Shown here one piece after another: positions 8,066 through 14,645 of a DNA stretch of 14,645 nt. How positions within the stretch are numbered: position 1 is the stretch's first letter; the number at the start of each line of letters is the position of its first letter. The stretch comes from Dehalococcoidia bacterium UBA2979. Its GTDB lineage: Bacteria; Chloroflexota; Dehalococcoidia; UBA2979. Below the pieces are notes generated by a model. It made no database searches and was not told the DNA's origin. It saw only the letters and a program-made list of their open reading frames with translations. The stretch covers positions 1 through 14,645 of the forward strand of contig DEAP01000062.1 of the NCBI GenBank assembly GCA_002348225.1, given 5' to 3'. A program made the translations under genes and the position numbers.

Positions 8066-9133
8066 ATGAGTACTACAGCTGATTCTCGCAACACACCAAT
8101 TTCACTCGATGATCCGTTATCGGCTATTGAATATTGCTATGAGGCTGGATGGACAGATGGGCTTCCAGTAGTTCCGCCGACCACAGAACTGGTGGACAAG
8201 ATGTTGACTGATAACGGCTACAATCCGACCGAACCGGTGGGAGAACATCTAACAACCAAGCGAACGTGCACTGCCCATGCAGCTGCGGCAAACAGTGTGA
8301 TGGCCGGGTGTCTGCCAGAACACTTCCCTGTGGTTGTGGCAGCACTGCGGGCAATGTCAAAACCGGGGTTCAATTATCACGGATCTACTGCGAGTACGGG
8401 CGGTGCGGCCCATATGGTGGTAGTTAGTGGTCCGATCGTAGAACAGTTGGAGATGAATGCGAGTGGGAATTTATTTGGATCTGGCAATCGAGCTAATGCA
8501 GTGATCGGCCGTGCAATCAGACTCATCCATATGAATGTGTTTCATATGCAACCGAATGTCACTGATCGCTCTACTCAGGGGAATCCAGGGAAATATACTC
8601 TCTGCGTACCTGAGCGCATCGAGAAAAGCCCTTGGCCAGGTCTAAATGTTGAGTTTGGGCACCCGGAAGATTCAATTGTCGTCGTGTTTGCTGCGGGTGG
8701 CTTTCACAATGTCGAAAATCATTTTGCGGCGACACCCGAACAAGCGTTACTCACCGTGGCGGACTCAATGTCCTGTCTTGACTCATTGACTCACGGACAA
8801 TCGATTGTGGTGCTTTCACCTGAGACAGCTGAGATCGTCGCAGCTGATGAATCATGGACTAGACGCAGAGTGCAGGAGTTCCTGTTTGAGAATGCATGGC
8901 GGTTAAATGAGGATCTCGAGCGAGTTGGACGTCCCTGGGACTCAGACTCTGTGCGAGAACAATATGAGGCACCGGTCGCAGGATCAGACGGGCTTGCAGA
9001 CAGGTATCACCGAGGACTCAGTCCTGACGACATACTCGTATTTGTTGGTGGAGGTGACGCAGGTGCCCATTCGTCCTTCCTTCCTTCTTGGAGTCGAGGT
9101 CGAAATTCACTTATGCAGTATGAGATAGTCTGA
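8066..9133 (+). CDS. conserved protein of unknown function, UGSC-selenoprotein neighbour
   Basis: A 355-residue protein without a signal peptide or membrane segment. I recall this sequence pattern from uncharacterised bacterial proteins but cannot assign a function. Visible conserved-looking blocks are GWTDGLPVVPPT (28-39), NSVMAGCLPEHFPVVVAAL (76-94), VSGPIVEQL, LFGSGNRANAVIGRAIRL (136-153), GNPGKYTLCVPE (172-183) and SPWPGLNVEFG (188-198). The glycine-rich GSGNRAN and GGGDAGAH segments could bind a phosphate or cofactor. Cys82 within MAGCLPE is a candidate redox or catalytic residue. The start codon follows the VOC stop with no gap, and GGAGA lies just upstream inside that gene. The selenoprotein begins 17 bases after its TGA stop. 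The arrangement implies it works with the selenoprotein, perhaps as a substrate-binding subunit; that is inference. Confidence 0.82.
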   Translation: MSTTADSRNTPISLDDPLSAIEYCYEAGWTDGLPVVPPTTELVDKMLTDNGYNPTEPVGEHLTTKRTCTAHAAAANSVMAGCLPEHFPVVVAALRAMSKPGFNYHGSTASTGGAAHMVVVSGPIVEQLEMNASGNLFGSGNRANAVIGRAIRLIHMNVFHMQPNVTDRSTQGNPGKYTLCVPERIEKSPWPGLNVEFGHPEDSIVVVFAAGGFHNVENHFAATPEQALLTVADSMSCLDSLTHGQSIVVLSPETAEIVAADESWTRRRVQEFLFENAWRLNEDLERVGRPWDSDSVREQYEAPVAGSDGLADRYHRGLSPDDILVFVGGGDAGAHSSFLPSWSRGRNSLMQYEIV

Positions 9134-9134
9134 A

Positions 9135-9142
9135 AGAAAGGA
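9135..9142 (+). promoter_or_regulatory. ribosome binding site of the UGSC selenoprotein gene
   Basis: AGAAAGGA ends eight bases before the ATG at 9151, in the 17-base gap after the upstream gene. It is a strong site for this window and supports efficient initiation of the frame that runs into the UGA. Confidence 0.65.
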
Positions 9143-9150
9143 ATTCACAG

Positions 9151-9687
9151 ATGACAACCCAGTTATACAGCCCGGTCATCGATGATCAGCAAAGGGATAC
9201 GGGTAGCTTGGCTCCCCGGTTCACATCACTGGGAAATCTTAAAATCGGGTTGCTCTCCAATGGCAAACATAATGCCGATGTGCTACTTCGTTTTACTGCA
9301 GACTTGTTCATAGAGCGACATGGTGGTGCTGTAGTGCTGGAACTCAACAAGCGTGATGCTTCACGCCCGTGTCCTGATGACCTTGTGGGTGCTGTTACTA
9401 AGGCAGATGTCGACTTTATGATTACTGCAGTAGGTGACTGAGGCTCGTGTAGTACGTGCAGTGTGCACGACGGGATTACCTTCGAGAAGTTGCTCATACC
9501 GGCCCTGACCATTTGTACGACACCGTTTGAGCCGACAAGTAAAGCGACGGCCCACGCGATGGGGATTCCTGAATTCCAATACGCTTTGGTTGCTCATCCA
9601 ATTGGTAGTCGTAGCGATGAAGAACTCAGAGTGAGGGCTGCGGATGCTTATCAGCAGGGAGTCAATATTCTCCTGGGCTCGAATTAG
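9151..9687 (+). CDS. UGSC-type selenoprotein (in-frame UGA read as selenocysteine)
   Basis: One 178-residue gene that a standard translation would cut in two. The frame from ATG 9151 meets TGA at 9439-9441 and continues open, in the same frame, to TAG at 9685-9687. Reading that UGA as selenocysteine gives GDUGSCSTCSVHD, with Sec97, Cys100 and Cys103 (UxxCxxC). This is the motif of the UGSC selenoprotein family first noted in marine metagenomes. Before it are the strand LKIGLLSNGKHNAD (about 30-43) and a helix; after it come FEKLLIPALTICTT and LVAHPIGSRSDEE. A SECIS-like hairpin follows the UGA. Four neighbouring genes use UGA as a normal stop, so only this codon is recoded. The motif resembles that of selenoprotein B of glycine/betaine reductase. 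The protein should be a cytoplasmic selenol-dependent redox or reductive enzyme; its substrate is unknown. A thioredoxin-reductase-like gene follows after 11 bases. Confidence 0.9.
9452..9471 (+). promoter_or_regulatory. SECIS-like hairpin directing selenocysteine insertion
   Basis: In the RNA, CGUGCA (9455-9460) pairs perfectly with UGCACG (9464-9469) around the loop GUG (9461-9463). Below a bulged A at 9454 the stem gains two further pairs (GU with AC). The loop begins 19 bases after the UGA, and its first base is G followed by U. Bacterial SECIS elements bound by SelB are short hairpins inside the coding region with a G at the start of a small apical loop at about this distance. An alternative fold with a GUGCA loop is possible, so the exact pairing is unproven. 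Confidence 0.65.
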
Positions 9688-9698
9688 AGTGGTTAGAA

Positions 9699-10607
9699 AT
9701 GAACCCTGATGTGGTTATCGTAGGTGGTGGTATCGCCGGTCTTACAGCTGGAATATTTGCGTCTCGAGCAGGACTCAATGTCACACTGATTGACAATCAA
9801 GGGGCATCCGGTGGTGTTTTAATTAATGTAGATTCAGTCCAGAATTTTCCTGGATTTCCAGATGGGATCACTGGCTTTGAGCTTGGCCCGGCAGTGGCGG
9901 CCCAAGCGATGGCTGCGGGCACTAACCTGCAGTTCGGGACAGTTAATAGCATCTCTGCTTGTGAGAGTGGGAATTGGCAGCTCGACGGAGATTTCGGAAT
10001 ATTAGAGACAGAAAATGTAATCATCGCTACAGGCTCTCAGCCTCGAAAACTCGGTATTGCAGGGGAAGAGAAATTCCATGGGCATGGCGTATCTTACTGC
10101 GCGACCTGTGACGGGGATTTTTTTCGTGACGAGCACATCGTGATTGCAGGCGGAGGAGATGCGGCGCTTGATGAGGCTCTGGTCCTATCCGACATAGTTG
10201 ATTCTATTGCGATCATTCATCGTGGCGAGAAACCGACCGGTTCAGTCGCGACTTTAGAAAAGGTACGCAACTGTCCAAATATTACTTTCCAACCAAATGC
10301 AGAGGTGTCCGAACTTATCGGAGAGTCAGAGATACAGTCGGTGAGATTCCAAGTAGATGGTGGCCGCTCAGAATTAATCGATGCCAGTGGGATATTCGTA
10401 TATGTTGGCGTTGACCCACAGACGGGAATACTCGATGGGCTCGGTGCAGTCGACCCACAGGGACATGTGCGAGTTGACTTAAACATGTGTGTGGGGCAAA
10501 AGGGCCTATATGCGGTGGGAGATATTCGCCAAGGCACAACAGGAATGCTGCTAGGTTCCGCCGCTGACGGAATGACCGCCGCAGTCCATATAGCCTCCCA
10601 TAGATAG
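9699..10607 (+). CDS. thioredoxin-reductase-like FAD disulfide oxidoreductase
   Basis: A 302-residue low-molecular-weight thioredoxin reductase-type flavoprotein. An N-terminal FAD motif GGGIAGLTAG is at 9-18, the redox-active CATC at 134-137, a second nucleotide-binding motif GGGDAALDEA at 151-160, and the C-terminal FAD motif YAVGDIR. The known reaction moves electrons from a pyridine nucleotide through FAD to a partner disulfide. The NADPH-specific HRRxxxR motif is missing: after His174-Arg175 comes GEKPT, so two of the three Arg residues are absent. This suggests NADH or another donor. The gene starts 11 bases after the selenoprotein stop, on the same strand. The likely partner is the UxxCxxC selenoprotein or an unlinked thioredoxin; that is inferred. 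The ribosome binding site is weak, consistent with coupled translation. It ends four bases from the convergent membrane protein gene. Confidence 0.93.
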   Translation: MNPDVVIVGGGIAGLTAGIFASRAGLNVTLIDNQGASGGVLINVDSVQNFPGFPDGITGFELGPAVAAQAMAAGTNLQFGTVNSISACESGNWQLDGDFGILETENVIIATGSQPRKLGIAGEEKFHGHGVSYCATCDGDFFRDEHIVIAGGGDAALDEALVLSDIVDSIAIIHRGEKPTGSVATLEKVRNCPNITFQPNAEVSELIGESEIQSVRFQVDGGRSELIDASGIFVYVGVDPQTGILDGLGAVDPQGHVRVDLNMCVGQKGLYAVGDIRQGTTGMLLGSAADGMTAAVHIASHR

Positions 10608-10611
10608 ATTG

Positions 10612-11262
10612 TTATCTCTCAATCGACGGAGAGTTCACTCGCAAGAGCTCCGTTGAAAATGGCAATTGACGATTGAACCAATCAACGAGTGCCCCGATTG
10701 TAAGAGCGAACCATATAGTTCCTAGTCCGACAGTTCCTCCCAAAAGGAACCCAGCAATTATGACAGTGAGTTCGATTGTGGTCCTGCCGATAAATACGGG
10801 AACACCTTTATTGACAAGGCCAGTCATTAGTCCATCCCGCGGGCCAGGTCCAAGTCCTGCTCCGATATATAGCACTGTACCGAGTGCTATCACCACTGGT
10901 GCTGTCGCAGCAAAGAGTATTCTCCATAGAAGGGCAGTTGGCTCATTTACTAGCCACATGACTAGATCAACTGTGATACCAGTGATCGACATGTTGATCA
11001 CTGTGCCGATGCCAGGGGTCTCTCCTAGTAGAGGCCAGACCAATAGCAGCGTGCATCCTGCAATGATACTGATTAGTCCCACAGAGCCGATGTCGATATG
11101 GTAGGTTCCGAAGTAGACGTAGTAATCGAAGTGATGCGCTAAACCTTGGTGAAAGATGTCCCAAGGCCCAGCACCGAGATTTGACTCCAGCAGAAGCGCA
11201 ATGCCTATCCCAAATAGTACGCAACCGGAGATGGTTCGGGTGATTCGAAAGCCAATATTCAT
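10612..11262 (-). CDS. YczE/YyaS/YitT-family integral membrane protein
   Basis: A 216-residue polytopic inner-membrane protein with about five hydrophobic segments. The N-terminal helix carries LFGIGIALLLESNLGAGPWD and the middle carries GAGLGPGPRDGLMTGL, both hallmarks of the YczE group found in Bacillus and actinobacteria. The biochemical function of the group is unknown. I chose ATG 11262 because GGGAAGAAG lies just upstream and the first helix begins shortly after it. ATG codons at 11289 and 11283 are in frame and would add up to nine residues. The gene is convergent with the thioredoxin-reductase-like gene (four-base gap) and divergent from the CoA-transferase gene. No clear bidirectional terminator is seen in the short convergent gap. 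Confidence 0.86.
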   Translation of the reverse strand: MNIGFRITRTISGCVLFGIGIALLLESNLGAGPWDIFHQGLAHHFDYYVYFGTYHIDIGSVGLISIIAGCTLLLVWPLLGETPGIGTVINMSITGITVDLVMWLVNEPTALLWRILFAATAPVVIALGTVLYIGAGLGPGPRDGLMTGLVNKGVPVFIGRTTIELTVIIAGFLLGGTVGLGTIWFALTIGALVDWFNRQLPFSTELLRVNSPSIER

Positions 11263-11336
11263 AACTGCTTCTTCCCAAGGCATAACCATGTCAATTCATC
11301 GACCGAATATACTCGCCGTAAGTGTGGGGCAATGTT

Positions 11337-12542
11337 ATGACAGGACCGTTGCAAGGTGTTCGCGTAGTTGAGTTGGCTGTATGGTTTGCGGGCCCCGCCA
11401 TTGGCGGCATCCTGAGTGACTGGGGAGCTGATGTCATTAAAATCGAGCCTTTGATGGGAGATCCGCTTCGTGGACTGAGCTATATCGGGGAACAGCAGTC
11501 ATTGCCATCAGGTTTCGAGCTCGACAACCGAGGTAAGCGCGGCATCGCGGTGGATTTGGCACACAACTCAGGACGTGATATCGGCTACGAACTAGTACGT
11601 TCAGCTGACGTGTTTTTTAGTAATATTCGGTACGCCGGATTATCCCGACTGGGCTTTGATTATGAAAGCCTGCGGGCAATTAACAAACGGTTGATCTACG
11701 CCCACGTAAGTGGCTTTGGATTGGATACACCAGATGCTGACAGGCCAACATTCGACGTTGGAGCCTTCTGGGCACGGTCAGGATTTGCTGCGCTATTGAA
11801 GCAAGAAGACGGCACTCCGACCACACCCAGAGGGGCAATGGGCGATCACGCTACGGGTGCAAATATGGCCGGAGGGATAGCTGCTGCATTGTATGCACGA
11901 GAGCGTGGTCTTGCTGAAGGACAATTCTTGTCGACCTCTTTGACTCGGACCGCGGCCTATCAGCTTGGTCAGGACATGAATCTAGCTATACGGACTGGGG
12001 CGAAGCCAACCATGACACCACGGTCGGCTCAAAAAAACCCATTGATGAACCCGTATAAGACAGCAGAAGGCAGGTGGATTTGGCTCCTGATGCTTGAAAG
12101 TGACCGCTTTTGGACTCGGTTCGTCAATGTAATTGGTCAGAGCGAATGGGGCGAGGACTTACGCTTCGTGGACTCATCCAGACGTGCTACTAATTGTGCT
12201 GAATTGACATCGTTACTAGACGGCGTGTTAAGTAAAAAATCACTTGTAGAGTGGGCAAGCGTATTTGAGGCTAATGACATTTGGTGGGCACCGTTGCAGG
12301 AGATAGAGGACGTACTCATGGACGAGAGTTTCGTGGGCTCGGGCGGATTAATCGACGTGCCGGATGGAGCTGGTGGGACCGTGCAAATGGTGGCTTCACC
12401 AATCGACTTCAGTGAAACTAATTGGGCACCACAGGGTCCTGCTCCGCAACTCGGAGCGCACACCGAGTTGATTCTGTCTGATGAATTAGGGTATGGCTGG
12501 GAGACAATTGTTGCACTAAAAGATCAAGGCATTATTTTATAG
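11337..12542 (+). CDS. CaiB/BaiF family III CoA-transferase
   Basis: A 401-residue class III CoA-transferase, which moves CoA between carboxylic acids such as formate/oxalate or carnitine-type substrates. Visible signatures are LQGVRVVELAVWFAGP at the N-terminus, DWGADVIKIEP (28-38), NRGKRGIAVDL (64-74) and the YAHVSGFG strand (121-128). The catalytic Asp is Asp170 in AMGDHATGAN, the position that forms the aspartyl-CoA anhydride in formyl-CoA transferase. The length fits the family. I chose ATG 11337 over the in-frame GTG 11322 because GGGG lies about seven bases upstream and the family motif begins soon after. It is divergent from the YczE-type gene and lies 48 bases upstream of rarA. The acyl substrate cannot be inferred. 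Confidence 0.93.
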   Translation: MTGPLQGVRVVELAVWFAGPAIGGILSDWGADVIKIEPLMGDPLRGLSYIGEQQSLPSGFELDNRGKRGIAVDLAHNSGRDIGYELVRSADVFFSNIRYAGLSRLGFDYESLRAINKRLIYAHVSGFGLDTPDADRPTFDVGAFWARSGFAALLKQEDGTPTTPRGAMGDHATGANMAGGIAAALYARERGLAEGQFLSTSLTRTAAYQLGQDMNLAIRTGAKPTMTPRSAQKNPLMNPYKTAEGRWIWLLMLESDRFWTRFVNVIGQSEWGEDLRFVDSSRRATNCAELTSLLDGVLSKKSLVEWASVFEANDIWWAPLQEIEDVLMDESFVGSGGLIDVPDGAGGTVQMVASPIDFSETNWAPQGPAPQLGAHTELILSDELGYGWETIVALKDQGIIL

Positions 12543-12590
12543 GATAGGTATTTATCCCCGCGACCCGTTCTGAACGAATATTCTCTATCC

Positions 12591-13919
12591 ATGAGTCAGT
12601 TAAACAATCGTTCCGATATTCCTCCTGGACTGCAGGCAGGTATGTTCGACGGGGAAGAGCTTGTCCGTCAGAATCCTAACGTCCCGTTGGCAGCACGCAT
12701 GCGTCCAACCAGCGTTGACCACGTATTCGGGCATAAAGCATTGCTTGAGACTGGGGGGCCACTTTCTGACTTTATCCAGCAGGGTGGGAAGCAATCGATG
12801 ATTCTTTGGGGACCGCCGGGATCAGGTAAGACTACGCTAGCCTCGATCATTGCGTCTTCTACCGCTGCCCATTTTGTGACATTATCGGCAGTGATAAACA
12901 ACCTTGCCGATCTCCGTACCGAAATCTCCCACGCCGAGACTCGTATTAAGTCGGGGGGGCATCGCACAATCCTCTTTATCGATGAACTACATCGTTTTAA
13001 CCGTGCGCAGCAAGATGGCCTGCTGCCACATGTAGAATCTGGCGCAATTACGTTATTAGGTGCCACGACTGAAAATCCTTCATTCTATTTGGTATCACCA
13101 CTGCTATCTCGATGTAGGGTATTCCAGTTGAATGGTCTTAATGAATCTGATATTGCGGATATTCTTGCCAGTGCCATAGCAAGCCCTCATGGACTTAATA
13201 AAACAGTCACGATTGCTCCGGACGACCTGAAACTGCTGGCAAGCTACGCAGCTGGGGATGCTCGGGTTGGTTTGAATACATTAGAAGCAGCAGCATCCAT
13301 CGCTCAAAATGGAGTAGAGACGGCGACGGTAACGCCAGTGTCACGTGATGACATTCAACGGGCTATTCAACAACCAACAATGCGATACGACCGGCAAGGG
13401 GATTATCACTTCGATACTATATCTGCGTATATCAAATCGCTCCGTGACTCGGATATCGACAGTTCGCTGTATTGGCTCGCCAGGATGCTCGAAGCAGGGG
13501 AAGATCCGTTATTTATTGCCCGACGAATGATTATTTTTGCGAGTGAGGATGTTGGTCTTGCCGATCCTTTGGCACTCACTCTCGCAGTGTCGACTCAGCA
13601 AGCGGTACATTTTATTGGGATGCCGGAAGCGAGACTACCGCTATCCGAGACTACGATTTATCTTGCGCGCGCGGATAAGTCTAATAGCGCCTATCAGGCA
13701 TACAATTCTGCTAAAGAAGATGTCTATATGACACGACATGATGAGGTGCCGATGCACCTCCGTAATGCGCCGACGGAGCTAATGAGGGAATTGGGCTACG
13801 GTGTGGGTTACGATAATCCTCATTCGCGTACTGAGCAGAACCCTCAGGCGCCACTGAACCGACCCGAATCCACACGGCACAATAGATATTATGTGGCTGA
13901 CCCAAATGATGGGGAATGA
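12591..13919 (+). CDS. rarA: replication-associated recombination protein A (RarA/MgsA-type AAA+ ATPase)
   Basis: A 442-residue AAA+ ATPase of the RarA/MgsA/WRNIP1 family, which acts at stalled replication forks with single-stranded DNA-binding protein. The N-terminal PLAARMRP (32-39) is diagnostic. Walker A GPPGSGKTT is at 74-82, Walker B with ILFIDELHRFN begins at 127, sensor 1 GATTENPSF is at 157-165, and the arginine finger lies in LLSRCRVF. The C-terminal tetramerisation region has ARRMIIFASEDVGLADP and GMPEARLPLSE. The extreme C-terminus is unusual: after GYGVGY the common HDYPGG and QxYLP segments are replaced by a Pro/Asn/Arg-rich tail ending RYYVADPNDGE. No ribosome binding site precedes ATG 12591, but TATTCT lies six bases before it, so a leaderless message is possible. 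ATG 12642 is an alternative start. Confidence 0.94.
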   Translation: MSQLNNRSDIPPGLQAGMFDGEELVRQNPNVPLAARMRPTSVDHVFGHKALLETGGPLSDFIQQGGKQSMILWGPPGSGKTTLASIIASSTAAHFVTLSAVINNLADLRTEISHAETRIKSGGHRTILFIDELHRFNRAQQDGLLPHVESGAITLLGATTENPSFYLVSPLLSRCRVFQLNGLNESDIADILASAIASPHGLNKTVTIAPDDLKLLASYAAGDARVGLNTLEAAASIAQNGVETATVTPVSRDDIQRAIQQPTMRYDRQGDYHFDTISAYIKSLRDSDIDSSLYWLARMLEAGEDPLFIARRMIIFASEDVGLADPLALTLAVSTQQAVHFIGMPEARLPLSETTIYLARADKSNSAYQAYNSAKEDVYMTRHDEVPMHLRNAPTELMRELGYGVGYDNPHSRTEQNPQAPLNRPESTRHNRYYVADPNDGE

Positions 13920-13923
13920 GTAC

Positions 13924-14645
13924 CTAGCGGTAGGCCTCTGGGTTATTTGGGTCTCGGAGATTTCTCTCATCGCGCCTAGAAGTGTCACCGGTCGACCGGT
14001 CGTAGAGTAGATTTCCGCCGATGATGGTCTGTTCGACCTCAATGGTGTCTATTTTGGTCGATTGCACCGAGACTGGGTCATCAGATAAGACGACCAAGTC
14101 CCCGAGTTTCCCCACTGTGATACTGCCCTTGCTTTCCTCTTCAAAGCCAAGTTTTGCCGAATCAATTGTCATCGAGCGTAGTGCGCTATCCGCAGAGATC
14201 GTGAGATCCTCTCCTAGAACATGGCCGTCTCTAGTGCTGCGATTGGCAGCGACATGTATGTTGAACAACGGGTCCACAGGTGTGACCCACCAGTCAGAAT
14301 GGCATCCGAATAGAATGCCTCGATCCTGTGCCGATCTGAGAGGTGAAATACGGTGACCACGTTCGGGTCCAAGAAATCTATCTCTATGACGATCGCCCCA
14401 GTAATAGACATGTAGGTTAAAGAATGAGGCAGCGACTCCAAGGTCCGCCATTCGATCAAGTTGATCCTCTCTCACAGTCTGGCAGTGCTCCACCCGAAAG
14501 CGATGATCGTTCGTCGGATGTTTACTTAAGGCTCTTTCGTAGGCATCTAAGATAGAGTCAATAGCGCGGTCGCCGTTGCCGTGCGTACCAACCTGCCATC
14601 CACTCAGGAGTGCTTGCTCCACAACTGTATCGATAGTGTCTTGGC
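13924..14645 (-). CDS. amidohydrolase 3 (YtcJ-like) family protein, 5' end outside the window
   Basis: The C-terminal 240 or so residues of a metal-dependent amidohydrolase with the urease-like fold. The frame is open to the window edge (reading QDTIDTVVEQALLSGW at the edge), so the start is missing and an internal GTG at 14622 should not be taken as the start. Visible motifs are GTHGNGDRAID with a metal-site His, RVEHCQ with the next His, and GCHSDWW with the conserved Asp. PLFNIHVAANR, the EEESKGSITVGKLGDLVVLSDDP closing segment (split by the last strand) and IIGGNLLYDR also match. These agree with the YtcJ/N-substituted formamide deformylase group; the substrate is unknown. It is convergent with rarA, with a four-base gap. 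Confidence 0.92.
   Translation of the reverse strand, partial: QDTIDTVVEQALLSGWQVGTHGNGDRAIDSILDAYERALSKHPTNDHRFRVEHCQTVREDQLDRMADLGVAASFFNLHVYYWGDRHRDRFLGPERGHRISPLRSAQDRGILFGCHSDWWVTPVDPLFNIHVAANRSTRDGHVLGEDLTISADSALRSMTIDSAKLGFEEESKGSITVGKLGDLVVLSDDPVSVQSTKIDTIEVEQTIIGGNLLYDRSTGDTSRRDERNLRDPNNPEAYR

Noticed and set aside
9439..9441. Nonsense mutation or two separate small genes at the TGA
   Set aside because: The frame continues without shift through a family-specific UxxCxxC motif. The second part has no ATG or ribosome binding site of its own at a sensible place, and a SECIS-like hairpin follows. A sequencing error turning a Cys codon into TGA cannot be fully excluded.
10598..10620. Short AGATA/TATCT inverted repeat between the convergent thioredoxin-reductase-like and YczE-type genes as a bidirectional terminator
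   Set aside because: Five AT-rich pairs with no T-tract are too weak to support the call.
11306..11313. TATACT/TATATT boxes between the divergent YczE-type and CoA-transferase genes
   Set aside because: Plausible -10 elements on both strands, but no acceptable -35 at 16-18 bases in either direction, so no promoter is called.
228..13919. Genome-wide reassignment of UGA to an amino acid
   Set aside because: The phosphodiesterase, MFS transporter, 355-residue protein and RarA all end at TGA at family-typical lengths, so UGA is a normal stop in this genome.
13987..14000. Perfect 14-base palindrome ACCGGTCGACCGGT
   Set aside because: It lies inside the conserved C-terminal region of the amidohydrolase gene, near its end. 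It occurs once, has no T-run on either side, and is explained well enough as coding sequence.

Overview
The window looks like a compact, moderate-GC bacterial chromosome segment. The gene content (PAC2-family protein, GMC oxidoreductase, family III CoA-transferase, YczE-type membrane protein, RarA, YtcJ-type amidohydrolase, UGSC selenoprotein) resembles marine Chloroflexota such as SAR202 or an actinobacterial relative. This assignment rests on gene content and remembered family distributions, with no phylogenetic test. No mobile element, CRISPR array or rRNA gene was seen. No gene-free stretch exceeds 300 bases; the longest is about 170 bases, at 3561-3727.

Left part (1-7610, all minus strand). 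Read in the direction of transcription there are a nucleoside hydrolase, an MFS exporter, a flotillin-like SPFH protein, a choline-dehydrogenase-like GMC oxidoreductase, a PAC2-family protein, a cytoplasmic glycerophosphodiester phosphodiesterase, and then tRNA-Trp(CCA) with an encoded CCA end and a candidate promoter of its own. Gaps of 33 to 167 bases suggest several short transcription units.

Centre (7667-10607, plus strand). A tight four-gene cassette: a VOC/glyoxalase-fold protein, a 355-residue protein of unknown function, a UGSC-type selenoprotein and a thioredoxin-reductase-like flavoprotein. The third gene is the most important call in the window. What looks like two short open frames is one 178-codon gene read through an in-frame UGA at 9439-9441. 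This gives U-G-S-C-S-T-C, followed 19 bases later by the GUG loop of a compact hairpin suited to be a bacterial SECIS. UGA is an ordinary stop in at least four neighbouring genes, so the genetic code itself is not altered. The UxxCxxC motif is that of selenoprotein B in glycine/betaine-type reductases, whose operons also carry thioredoxin reductase. I infer an undescribed selenol-based reductive or redox pathway; its substrate is unknown.

Right part (10612-14645). A YczE-type membrane protein (minus) meets the cassette tail to tail. It is divergent from a CaiB/BaiF CoA-transferase (plus), which is followed by the replication-repair ATPase RarA (plus). RarA is convergent with an amidohydrolase (minus) whose 5' end lies beyond the window. 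No selA, selB, selC or selD gene is visible here, so selenocysteine insertion must depend on loci elsewhere.
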